Source of the DNA: Candidatus Wirthbacteria bacterium CG2_30_54_11
GTDB taxonomy: Bacteria > Patescibacteriota > CG2-30-54-11
DNA: 7,672 bases
Direction of reading: 5' to 3'
NCBI GenBank assembly: GCA_001873755.1
Contig: MNZT01000036.1
Span: forward strand, 1 to 7,672
A model generated the notes under the pieces. That model was not told the origin of the DNA, did not search any database, and saw only the letters and a program-made list of their open reading frames with translations. The position numbers were made by a program, and so were the translations under genes. Shown piece by piece: positions 1 to 6,385 of this stretch (position 1 is its first letter; every line of letters begins with the position of its first letter).

Positions 1-558
1 CACCATGAGTTTGATCACTTCGCGAGGGGTATAGTGCTCACCGGCGGTCTCATTGGATTGCTCGTTGAACCGCTGGATGAGATTTTCAAAGATCGTTCCC
101 ATCTCATGATTGGTAACGACCGACGGATGCAGATCGACCTTGTTCAACGCAGTGATGATGAGGAAGAGGAGATTGCCACCCGCGAGACGGGGCAATTGTT
201 TCTCGAAATCGAACCGGGCAAAGATCTCCTGGACATTGTCGCTGAATCCGTCGATATAGTGCCGCAGATTCTGGGCAATATGCCCGGGATCTTCCAGAAG
301 TTTTTCGAAATCATAGGGAGAGGTATTGAAAAATCCCACCCCGCTCACCGACTTCAGGATAGGGTCGAGATTGACCTTGCCCTGGAATTCGCTGTACCGC
401 TCCATCACCTGTGATTTGGTCGGAGCGAGGATCGCGTCCAGCCGTTTGAGGACCACGAGAGGGAGGATAACATCCTGATACTCGTACTGCTTCCAACTGC
501 CGCGAAGCAGATCAGCGATAGACCAGATCAGGGAAGCCTGGGAGGCGAAATTACTCAT
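1..558 (-). CDS. hsdM: Type I restriction-modification DNA methyltransferase subunit (HsdM), N-terminal part, cut by window edge
   Basis: Reading the minus strand from the ATG at 558-556 gives 186 codons open to the window edge, with no stop. HsdM is the N6-adenine methyltransferase subunit of type I restriction-modification complexes; it works with HsdS for specificity and HsdR for cleavage. Residues 1 to about 140 resemble the helical HsdM N-terminal domain (IWSIADLLRG near 11, LPLVVLKRLDAIL near 32). Residues 153-186 carry the very typical start of the methylase domain, GTIFENLIQRFNEQSNE followed by AGEHYTPREVI. The SAM-binding and NPPF motifs would lie outside the window. A GAGGA ribosome site sits 5 bases before the ATG. 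The first 8 bases overlap the end of the fic gene, so the two are probably co-transcribed and translationally coupled. hsdS and hsdR are not in view. Confidence 0.93.
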   Translation of the reverse strand, partial: MSNFASQASLIWSIADLLRGSWKQYEYQDVILPLVVLKRLDAILAPTKSQVMERYSEFQGKVNLDPILKSVSGVGFFNTSPYDFEKLLEDPGHIAQNLRHYIDGFSDNVQEIFARFDFEKQLPRLAGGNLLFLIITALNKVDLHPSVVTNHEMGTIFENLIQRFNEQSNETAGEHYTPREVIKLMV

Positions 559-1702
559 AATGATCCTCGGGAGTGGTGAATAGTTTCAGATAGTCATGGA
601 GATAAAAAATGCGGTTGCGGGAAAATCCGGTTTTTTCGACAAAGAGACCCAATTGCTCAAACTCCCTCGCCAAAATACTGGCGGTCTGAAAGGTGATCGG
701 CAGCATGGTCGTGATGTCCCTGACCGACACGATCGGCTGGGAAAACAACCGGGTAAGAAGTTCCAGTCCCTGCTTCTGGCGCCTGATGCCCATTCCCTGC
801 TTGATCATGGTTTCATACTTCGCGCGGAGATCCAGGATCGCGCAAAAGGTAGCTACTCCCTTTTGGGACGTCTCGACCAGCCCGGTCAGGAAGAACTTGA
901 GCCAATGCTCGATATCGTTCCGCTCGCGCACGAGAGACAGAGCGTCATAATAACTGGAACGATTCCTTTCGAAAAAATCTGACAGATAGAGCGTTGGTCT
1001 GCTCAAAATGCCCTGGCTCACCAGGTGGAGTGTGATGAGAAGTCTACCTGCACGTCCATTGCCGTCGAGAAAGGGATGGATCGTTTCGAACTGATAATGG
1101 GTCAAAGCAGCCCGTATGAGTACCGGGATCTGCAGGTCCTCGTTATGCCAGAACTTTTCCAGATCAGAGAGGAGATCCGGGAGATCGTCCTGATGCGGCG
1201 GGATGAAATATGCGTCCGCAAGGGACGAGCCGCCGATCCAGTTTTGGCTGCGGCGTATCTCACCAGGTAGTTTGCTGTATCCGCGGACTCCCTCGAGGAG
1301 GAGGCGATGTCCCTCCTTGAGAAGTCTCATAGAAAACGGAAGTTCCTCAAGTTTTTCTATGCAATAGTTGATAGCCCTGATGTAATTTTGCACTTCGAGC
1401 CAGTCATCCCGTCGTTCAGGATCGACCTCATTTGATGAAAGCAGAGCCTCGTCCAGATTGGTGCGGGTACCTTCTATCCGGCTGGATATCGTTGCTTCCT
1501 TGGCCACATGCATCCGGATGAAGAAATCGACATCTGGGATCAACCGCGAATAGGCATTCAGTTCGCCCAGCGAATGCATAGCCTCCGAGAGAAGCAAGTC
1601 GATAACTTTATCATCCCACGCGAAGGGCTGATTGAGCGGGCTGGGGAGGAAACTCTTGTACTGGAATTGTTGACGGTAGACACCGGCTCGAAAAAAAGTC
1701 AT
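551..1702 (-). CDS. Fic family protein (class II, probable AMP-transferase) with C-terminal winged-helix region
   Basis: The protein is 383 aa. Fic enzymes usually transfer AMP from ATP to a hydroxyl side chain of a target protein. The catalytic motif HPFLDGNGRAGR is complete at residues 209-220, including the His base and both Arg. An N-terminal Fic_N-like region covers roughly 1-80 and contains SSRIEG (73-78). This fits the (S/T)xxxE(G/N) inhibitory helix, so the protein is class II and self-inhibited and needs no separate antitoxin. The region after about residue 310 looks like a winged helix-turn-helix (VSVRDITTMLPITFQTASIL). The gene overlaps hsdM by 8 bases, matching the frequent pairing of Fic genes with type I restriction operons. 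No ribosome site is visible before the ATG, and a possible promoter lies so close that the transcript may be almost leaderless. The Fic call is secure; the target and the link to restriction are unknown. Confidence 0.93.
   Translation of the reverse strand: MTFFRAGVYRQQFQYKSFLPSPLNQPFAWDDKVIDLLLSEAMHSLGELNAYSRLIPDVDFFIRMHVAKEATISSRIEGTRTNLDEALLSSNEVDPERRDDWLEVQNYIRAINYCIEKLEELPFSMRLLKEGHRLLLEGVRGYSKLPGEIRRSQNWIGGSSLADAYFIPPHQDDLPDLLSDLEKFWHNEDLQIPVLIRAALTHYQFETIHPFLDGNGRAGRLLITLHLVSQGILSRPTLYLSDFFERNRSSYYDALSLVRERNDIEHWLKFFLTGLVETSQKGVATFCAILDLRAKYETMIKQGMGIRRQKQGLELLTRLFSQPIVSVRDITTMLPITFQTASILAREFEQLGLFVEKTGFSRNRIFYLHDYLKLFTTPEDHYE
564..568 (-). promoter_or_regulatory. Ribosome binding site of hsdM inside the fic 3' end
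   Basis: GAGGA on the minus strand lies 5 bases before the hsdM ATG (558-556) and within the last codons of fic. It supports this start and coupled translation through the ATGAGTAA overlap. Confidence 0.6.
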
Positions 1703-1712
1703 GTGTTTATGA

Positions 1713-1742
1713 AATATAATAATTTATATTCAGAATTAACAA
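1713..1742 (-). promoter_or_regulatory. Possible fic-hsdM promoter
   Basis: On the minus strand, TTGTTA (1742-1737) and TATATT (1718-1713) are separated by 18 bases in very AT-rich DNA. Transcription would start only a few bases before the fic ATG at 1702, giving a nearly leaderless message, which agrees with the absence of a Shine-Dalgarno site. AT-rich DNA gives such matches easily, so this is tentative. Confidence 0.25.
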
Positions 1743-1811
1743 ATTAATGCTGATTTTGAAATACTATATTATTTGTACCACGGAATCGTTTTGGACGCAA
1801 TAGATGATAGT

Positions 1812-1841
1812 TTGACACCCGAACTGCTTTTCAAGTAGTAT
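1812..1841 (+). promoter_or_regulatory. Probable sigma70-type promoter of the ars operon
   Basis: A consensus -35 TTGACA (1812-1817) is followed after 18 bases by TAGTAT (1836-1841; 4 of 6 match to TATAAT). The expected start of transcription is near 1848, about 25 bases before the arsR ATG. The inverted repeat at 1853-1874 would then lie just downstream of the start site, where a bound repressor can block transcription. Confidence 0.55.
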
Positions 1842-1852
1842 GCCTTTGTCTG

Positions 1853-1874
1853 TATATCAATGTGTGTTGATATA
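1853..1874. promoter_or_regulatory. Probable ArsR operator (perfect inverted repeat)
   Basis: TATATCAA (1853-1860) and TTGATATA (1867-1874) are exact reverse complements separated by TGTGTG. An ATCAA-N6-TTGAT core is of the kind bound by ArsR/SmtB dimers. It sits between the promoter and arsR, and its last base is the A of the arsR start codon. It therefore takes the place of a ribosome site, and none is visible for arsR. Confidence 0.7.
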
Positions 1875-2188
1875 TGTCTTCCCCTTGCTGTGCCGGTACT
1901 GATATCCCTCCCGAACTCTGCTCTCTCACTTCCTCGCTGAAAGTGATCGCTGAAGAACACCGGCTGAAGATCCTGTGTATTCTGCGGGACAGCGATCATT
2001 GCGTCTGTGAAATCCTGCCCGCCCTGGACCTGCCGCAAAACCTGGCTTCCCACCACCTGAAGGTGCTGCGCGATGCCGACTTCATCTCCTCGCGCAAGGA
2101 CGGACAGAAGGTATTCTACTCGCTCAACCACTCGACCATAGACCAGGTGATCACCATGCTTAACCAGCATTTCACGAAGGAGAAATAA
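1874..2188 (+). CDS. arsR: ArsR/SmtB-family metalloid-responsive repressor
   Basis: The protein is 104 aa, usual for the family. ArsR repressors are winged-helix dimers that leave DNA when As(III), Sb(III) or a metal binds. The DNA-recognition region is about 52-70 (LPQNLASHHLKVLRDA). The sensor helix shows HCVCEI with C43 and C45, matching the CxC of the classical ELCVCD site. The third Cys of the E. coli-type site (ELCVCDLC) is replaced by Leu here. Extra cysteines occur at 5, 6, 16 and 35, and the N-terminal CC pair could complete a three-thiolate site, as N-terminal Cys do in some CadC/ArsR relatives (inference). An in-frame TGA at 1868 fixes the start at 1874 or later. It is the first gene of the operon, probably represses itself and the genes below, and overlaps the next gene by one base (TAATG). 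Confidence 0.93.
   Translation: MSSPCCAGTDIPPELCSLTSSLKVIAEEHRLKILCILRDSDHCVCEILPALDLPQNLASHHLKVLRDADFISSRKDGQKVFYSLNHSTIDQVITMLNQHFTKEK
2177..2182 (+). promoter_or_regulatory. Ribosome binding site of the small thioredoxin gene
   Basis: AAGGAG in the last codons of arsR lies 5 bases before the ATG at 2188. It supports that start, with the stop and start codons sharing one base. Confidence 0.7.
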
Positions 2189-2427
2189 TGAAAATCCAGG
2201 TCATCGGTTCAGGCTGTCCGACCTGTAAAAAAATGCATGAACAGACTGTACAGGTGGTAAAAGAGCTCGGCATTGAAACCGAAGTTGAGTACTCGACCGA
2301 CATCACCAAGATCATTGAAATGGGTGTCATGCAGTCGCCGGTACTGGCAGTAGATGGTGAAGCATTGATCGTCGGCGCCTCTGACCAGGCCAGGATCAAA
2401 CAGGTCCTCGAAAAAGTGGGTAAGTAA
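2188..2427 (+). CDS. Small cytoplasmic thioredoxin/glutaredoxin-like protein (redox-active disulfide protein 2 type)
   Basis: The protein is 79 aa, the short form typical of the Thioredoxin_3 / MTH895-like family. The fold starts with a beta strand MKIQVIGSG leading straight into the active site CPTC (C10, C13). The expected cis-proline follows at P51 (MQSPVLAVDG). There is no signal peptide, so it acts in the cytoplasm. Family members of this size often sit beside DUF318/ArsP-type permeases, as here: its stop codon directly abuts the start of the permease gene. Likely roles (inference) are reducing the cysteines of the permease or supplying thiols for arsenic methylation by the downstream ArsM. 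It is not an ArsC-type arsenate reductase: neither the HCX5R loop of the thioredoxin-coupled class nor the glutaredoxin-linked ArsC fold is present. Confidence 0.88.
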   Translation: MKIQVIGSGCPTCKKMHEQTVQVVKELGIETEVEYSTDITKIIEMGVMQSPVLAVDGEALIVGASDQARIKQVLEKVGK

Positions 2428-3408
2428 ATGGATATCTTTTATCCTGTCCAGATGTTGGCTGATGCGGTTACCTATGATCTCCTGCGCATCGTCCGAGACA
2501 GTTACCTGGGCAACACGGTCAACTTCTTTGTCTATGATGTGATCAAGATAGGCCTCCTGCTCATCGTCATCAATTATGCCATGGCCATTACCCGCTACTA
2601 TTTCCCCATGGAAAAAGTACGGGACATCCTCACCAAACGCCGGTGGTTCGGTCTGGATTACCTGTTTGCCGCCCTGCTCGGGGTCATCACTCCCTTCTGC
2701 TCGTGCTCATCTATACCTCTGTTCATCGGCTTCGTCGGAGCAGGTATCCCGCTCGGGGTTACCTTTGCCTTACTGATCAGTTCGCCGCTCGTCAACGAGG
2801 CCTCTCTCTACCTTTTTCCTGCCCTGTTCGGTATGAAGGCGACCATCATCTATAACGTGGTCGGTATCGTGGTAAGTATTCTCGGCGGAATGCTTATCCA
2901 GCGTCTCCATATGGACAAATATGTGAAGCCTGAACTCCTGAAATTCAAGTCGCGCAAAGAAGCAGAAGCTGAGAACAAAGGGGAGTCGTTAGCGGTCTCC
3001 ACGCTGCTCAAATACTTCTGGACGGACGGGATGAGGATCACCCGCAGCGTATTTCCCTATGTCGTCCTCGGCGTCAGCATCGGAGCGGTCATCCATGGCT
3101 TTGTTCCTGCCAGCCTAGCCGAACAGTACCTCTCTGCCAAAGCCTGGTGGACCATCCCCCTCGCGGTCCTGCTGGGTGCACCGCTCTACGCCAATTCGGT
3201 CAGCGTCATCCCGGTCATGGAGGCACTGGTCGGCAAGGGGGTTCCAATAGGTACTGCCCTTGCTTTCATGACCGCTATCGTGACCATTTCGATCCCGGAA
3301 AGTATGATCCTGAAAAAAGTCATGCGCTGGCAACTGCTCGGCATGTTCTTTGCCATCACCATCACCGGGATCATCATCATGGGATATCTGCTCAACTGGA
3401 TCCTATAA
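2428..3408 (+). CDS. arsP: ArsP-type permease (DUF318 family), probable efflux of trivalent organoarsenicals
   Basis: The protein is 326 aa with about eight hydrophobic helices (near 35-55, 77-101, 105-130, 138-158, 207-228, 240-260, 275-290, 303-325). A polar cytoplasmic loop lies at about 160-200. The family signature TPFCSCSSIPLF (residues 88-99, with C91 and C93) is clear, and a second conserved block GAPLYANSVSVIPVM lies at 250-264. Characterised ArsP proteins expel methylarsenite and reduced aromatic arsenicals, with these cysteines implicated in binding; other DUF318 permeases have unknown cargo. The gene starts on the base after the thioredoxin stop and lacks a strong ribosome site, so it is probably translationally coupled. 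With arsM as the next gene, export of methylated As(III) is the best guess. The family call is secure and the substrate is inferred. Confidence 0.87.
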   Translation: MDIFYPVQMLADAVTYDLLRIVRDSYLGNTVNFFVYDVIKIGLLLIVINYAMAITRYYFPMEKVRDILTKRRWFGLDYLFAALLGVITPFCSCSSIPLFIGFVGAGIPLGVTFALLISSPLVNEASLYLFPALFGMKATIIYNVVGIVVSILGGMLIQRLHMDKYVKPELLKFKSRKEAEAENKGESLAVSTLLKYFWTDGMRITRSVFPYVVLGVSIGAVIHGFVPASLAEQYLSAKAWWTIPLAVLLGAPLYANSVSVIPVMEALVGKGVPIGTALAFMTAIVTISIPESMILKKVMRWQLLGMFFAITITGIIIMGYLLNWIL

Positions 3409-3444
3409 TTTCACAGCACGGTCAACCAATTACTCGGTGAATAC

Positions 3445-4203
3445 ATGAAAAAAGAAGAAGTGAAGCAGATAGTCAAAAAGCATTACGGTACTATCGCCGT
3501 TCAAAATGGGGTTGGCTGTGGCTGCAGTAGCGGTTGTTGTGGTGACAAAAAGACTACCAATGAAGATATAGCCAAAAGCATAGGGTACCAGGACTCGGAG
3601 ATCAGACATGCATCAGAAGCCAACCTGGGCCTCGGCTGCGGCAATCCGACGGGAATAAGCAGTATCAAAGAGGGAGATGTTGTTCTGGACCTGGGTTCGG
3701 GGGCAGGATTTGATTGTTTCCTCGCCGCCCAAAAAACAGGCAGTGCAGGCCGTGTGATCGGAGTAGACCTGACCCAGGAAATGATCGACAAGGCAGATCA
3801 GAACAAAACGAAATTCAATCATGCCAATGTTGAATTCCGTCTGGGGGACATCGAGGATCTGCCCGTGGAAGATGCCTCGGTTGATGTGATCATCAGCAAT
3901 TGTGTCATCAACCTGGCACCTGACAAATTAAAAGTGTTCCAGGAAGCCCATAGAGTGCTGCGACGCGGAGGAAGGATGTTTATTTCAGATATTGTGCTAC
4001 TACGTCAGCTTTCAGATGACCAGAGAGGCAATGAAGAATTGATCGCAGGTTGTGTGGGAGGTGCAATGCTTAAAGATGAATATTTAGCGATCGTTAAGAA
4101 CGCCGGGTTCGAGGTGAAGATCCTGTCGGAAGATACGGGAATTGGCGGGAGACAATACCAGGGACTCCCTCTCGAAAGCCTGCTGATCGAAGCAACCAAA
4201 TAA
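3445..4203 (+). CDS. arsM: Arsenite S-adenosylmethionine methyltransferase
   Basis: The protein is 252 aa. ArsM uses S-adenosylmethionine and thiol reductant to turn As(III) into mono- and dimethylated species. The Rossmann SAM motif DLGSGAGFDC is at 82-91, with the acidic GVDLT at 106-110 and GDIEDLPV at 134-141. The three catalytic cysteines of the family are present: C65 (LGLGCGNPTG), C153 (SNCVINL) and C203 (AGCVGGA). A short N-terminal Cys cluster GCGCSSGCCG (C25, C27, C31, C32) precedes the core and may hold arsenic before transfer. The length fits bacterial and archaeal ArsM without the long C-terminal domain. A GGTGA site lies 4 bases before the ATG. The 36-base gap to arsP has no terminator. 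By eye the gene is more AT-rich than its neighbours, which may mean separate acquisition. Confidence 0.94.
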   Translation: MKKEEVKQIVKKHYGTIAVQNGVGCGCSSGCCGDKKTTNEDIAKSIGYQDSEIRHASEANLGLGCGNPTGISSIKEGDVVLDLGSGAGFDCFLAAQKTGSAGRVIGVDLTQEMIDKADQNKTKFNHANVEFRLGDIEDLPVEDASVDVIISNCVINLAPDKLKVFQEAHRVLRRGGRMFISDIVLLRQLSDDQRGNEELIAGCVGGAMLKDEYLAIVKNAGFEVKILSEDTGIGGRQYQGLPLESLLIEATK

Positions 4204-4225
4204 CAGATCGATACGATTATGTAGC

Positions 4226-4230
4226 AGGGA
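4226..4230 (+). promoter_or_regulatory. Ribosome binding site that decides the start of the Trx-CcdA gene
   Basis: AGGGA lies 7 bases before the ATG at 4238 but only 1 base before the in-frame ATG at 4232. The later start is therefore preferred; the choice changes the protein by two residues. Confidence 0.5.
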
Positions 4231-4237
4231 AATGATC

Positions 4238-5470
4238 ATGTTCCAGACTCTCAATCCGTATGTGCCCGGTAAATGGCTTCTCGGGACGCTGTCCCTTTTC
4301 CTATTCTTCGTCGGCATATCATCCGCCCGGCCGGTGTATGCACGAGAGGACAGAACCGTCGATCTCTACCTGTTCTGGGGGGACGGGTGTCCCCACTGCG
4401 CGGACGAAGAAGAATTCCTCGCGACGCTCAAGGAGCAGATCCCAGAACTCGTGGTGCACCCCTACGAGGTTTGGAACAGCCAGGAGAACACCGCGCTGAT
4501 GGAGCAGTTCGCAACAGCCTACGAGTATGAAGTCCGCGGGGTTCCGGTGACCATTATCGGCAGTTTTCCTCCCATCTCTGGATTCGGTACTGCCCAGAGT
4601 ACCGGACAGACCATCCGCGGACAGGTCCTCACCTGCGTAGAGTCCTCCTGTATCGATCCCATGGCAAAAGTTAGGGGAGAAATAAGTACACCCGTCTCTG
4701 CGCCTCTGGAACAGACAGAGGACGGGACCGGCACCTTGCCGCTCCTGGGCGGGGTCGATACCAGAACTATGGGCATCGTAGCCTTTACTGTCCTGGTCGG
4801 CATCCTCGACGGGTTCAATGCCTGTGCCATGTGGGCGCTCTTCTTCCTGCTGTCGCTGCTGGTCTATTCCGGATCCCGCCGGCGTATCTTTTTGATCGGC
4901 GGCACCTTCATCTTTGTCTCCGGGGCCATGTACTACCTGTTCATCGCCGGCTGGATGAATTTTTTCCTGTTCGCAGGCTCCGTCCGGGCGATCCAGATCG
5001 CGACCGGCATCCTGGCTATCGTGTTCGGTCTGGTCGCGGTCAAGGACTTCTTCTGGTTCGGCCGCTGGTTCTCCTTCGTCATCCCCAAAGAGTCCAAGAT
5101 CGGGATTATAAAAGAGATGAACATACTGACCCGGGGCACGAGCGGCGTGATCGCCGCCATGGCCGGAGCGGCTGCTCTCGCCATCGGGGTCAATGTCGTG
5201 GAACTGGTCTGCTCGCTGGGGCTGCCCGCGGTCTATACCGCAACCCTGACCAGCTATCACTTTCCCCCCATCATCAACTACGCCCTGCTCGGGGTCTATG
5301 TACTGTTCTATATGATCGATGACATCCTCATCTTCACCCTGGTGGTGCTCACCATGAGCTCGCGGACATTCACCGAAAAATATGGCCGCTGGTCCAAACT
5401 GGTGAGCGGCACGGTCATTCTGCTCCTCGGTCTCGCCATGCTGCTGAAACCCTCTCTTTTTACTTTCTGA
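4238..5470 (+). CDS. Secreted thioredoxin domain fused to a CcdA/DsbD-like transmembrane domain
   Basis: The protein is 410 aa from the ATG at 4238 (412 from 4232). Residues 12-33 are a hydrophobic signal or anchor, with a possible cleavage after VYA near 35. A thioredoxin-fold domain follows: LYLFWGDGCPHC with active-site C51 and C54, and the cis-Pro region RGVPVTIIG near 101. A second Cys pair lies at C133/C138. From about 175 there are six likely membrane helices of CcdA type, with the paired cysteines expected in helices 1 and 4: DGFNACAMW (C196) and VNVVELVCSLGLPAVYT (C325). In this family electrons pass from cytoplasmic thioredoxin through the membrane cysteines to the outer domain. It lies between arsM and a metal transporter, so keeping extracytoplasmic or membrane thiols reduced under arsenic stress is a reasonable inference. 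The direction of electron flow is not shown by sequence. Confidence 0.87.
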   Translation: MFQTLNPYVPGKWLLGTLSLFLFFVGISSARPVYAREDRTVDLYLFWGDGCPHCADEEEFLATLKEQIPELVVHPYEVWNSQENTALMEQFATAYEYEVRGVPVTIIGSFPPISGFGTAQSTGQTIRGQVLTCVESSCIDPMAKVRGEISTPVSAPLEQTEDGTGTLPLLGGVDTRTMGIVAFTVLVGILDGFNACAMWALFFLLSLLVYSGSRRRIFLIGGTFIFVSGAMYYLFIAGWMNFFLFAGSVRAIQIATGILAIVFGLVAVKDFFWFGRWFSFVIPKESKIGIIKEMNILTRGTSGVIAAMAGAAALAIGVNVVELVCSLGLPAVYTATLTSYHFPPIINYALLGVYVLFYMIDDILIFTLVVLTMSSRTFTEKYGRWSKLVSGTVILLLGLAMLLKPSLFTF

Positions 5471-5477
5471 AAACGCT

Positions 5478-6365
5478 ATGCACGACCATCGTCCCTCGCA
5501 GAAGTCGAATCACCTACCGCTCTCCATATTCATCAACTGCCTCATATGTATCTTTGAGGTGGCGCTTGGTTTCCTGTCCGGCAGCATGGCGCTCATCGCT
5601 GACGCCCTGCACAATCTGACCGATGTCTCCTCCATGGCGCTCAGCCTCGCCGGGGAACGGATCATCCGCCTGCCGCCTTCTGAAAACCGGACATACGGCC
5701 TGCGCAAGGTCGAAGTGCTCATCGCGCTCACCAACTGCGCGATATTGCTCTCGGTCATGGCCCTCATCGGCTACGAAGCCGTGAAACGACTCCTCCATCC
5801 GGTCGCGGTCGCCAGCCTCCCGATGCTCACTGTAGCGGTCGTTGCTCTCCTGGGCAATGCTCTGGCCACCTGGCTCCTGAGAGGCGACTCGCACCAGAAT
5901 CTGAACCTGAAAAGCGCCTATCTTCATTCGCTCCAGGACGCGCTTTTTTCACTCGGCGTCATCCTGGGCGCCGGCCTCATCTACCTGACCGGATGGGTAT
6001 GGATCGACCCTGTCATCTCTATCGTGATTGCGCTGTTCATCGTCCGACAAGTGTTCGGCATTGCCTCTCATTCTCTCAACATCCTCCTCGACGCCATGCC
6101 CAGAGGGCTTGATTTCAAAGAAGTGAAACAGGACCTCCTGGCCTGCGAGGGTGTCTGTGCCGTGTGCGACCTGCATATCTGGCAGATCGATACGCACCAG
6201 CGGATGCTGACCGCCCATCTCCGACTGACTGGGGATGCCTCTCAGGAACTAGTCCTCCGGTCTGTTCAGGATGTCCTCAAGATCAACCATACCATCACCC
6301 ATACGACTATCCAGTGCACGACCTCTGAGACCGGGAACTGCTGCGATTGTCAGCATTGCAATTAA
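5478..6365 (+). CDS. Cation diffusion facilitator (CzcD/ZitB-like metal-proton antiporter) with cysteine-rich tail
   Basis: The protein is 295 aa, normal for the family. CDF proteins swap cytoplasmic Zn(II), Cd(II) or similar ions for protons. About six helices span residues 13-205. The transport-site residues are HxxxD in helix 2 (H45, D49, in ADALHNLTD) and HxxxD in helix 5 (H150, D154, in LHSLQD), the His/Asp set linked to zinc selectivity. The cytoplasmic domain starts near 210 (NILLDAMPRGLDFKEV) and contains ACEGVCAVCDLHIW with C223, C227 and C230. Unusually, it ends in a cysteine-rich tail with C280, C288, C289, C291 and C294. Histidine-rich stretches are more common in this family. The gene begins 7 bases after the Trx-CcdA stop without a clear ribosome site, so it is probably coupled. 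Zinc or cadmium is the likely cargo; a link to arsenic is only contextual. Confidence 0.92.
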   Translation: MHDHRPSQKSNHLPLSIFINCLICIFEVALGFLSGSMALIADALHNLTDVSSMALSLAGERIIRLPPSENRTYGLRKVEVLIALTNCAILLSVMALIGYEAVKRLLHPVAVASLPMLTVAVVALLGNALATWLLRGDSHQNLNLKSAYLHSLQDALFSLGVILGAGLIYLTGWVWIDPVISIVIALFIVRQVFGIASHSLNILLDAMPRGLDFKEVKQDLLACEGVCAVCDLHIWQIDTHQRMLTAHLRLTGDASQELVLRSVQDVLKINHTITHTTIQCTTSETGNCCDCQHCN

Positions 6366-6371
6366 TCGCTT

Positions 6372-6376
6372 AGGAG
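6372..6376 (+). promoter_or_regulatory. Ribosome binding site of acr3
   Basis: AGGAG lies 9 bases before the ATG at 6386 and just after the diffusion facilitator stop at 6365. It supports this start. Confidence 0.65.
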
Positions 6377-6385
6377 TTACGGACT

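Noticed and set aside
34..414. Plus-strand open frame of 126 codons
   Set aside because: It is antisense to hsdM, whose protein matches the family closely over the whole stretch.
2188..2427. Small thioredoxin-like gene as an arsenate reductase (arsC)
   Set aside because: It has CPTC near the N-terminus and a cis-Pro as in Thioredoxin_3 proteins, and lacks the HCX5R loop or the ArsC fold length.
3409..3444. Possible terminator or separate promoter between arsP and arsM
   Set aside because: I found no stem followed by a T run and no convincing -35/-10 pair in these 36 bases.
4319..5260. Long antisense open frame (313 codons) under the Trx-CcdA gene
   Set aside because: It is rich in Asp, Gly, Arg and Gln with no domain or membrane pattern, and it mirrors the codon bias of a clearly real gene on the plus strand.
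4831..5322. Plus-strand open frame of 163 codons in another frame of the Trx-CcdA gene
   Set aside because: It is Arg/His/Pro-rich shadow sequence of a GC-rich membrane-protein gene, without a ribosome site.
5514..6218. Antisense open frames under the CDF gene
   Set aside because: They have acidic, low-complexity compositions without motifs; the CDF frame explains the region.
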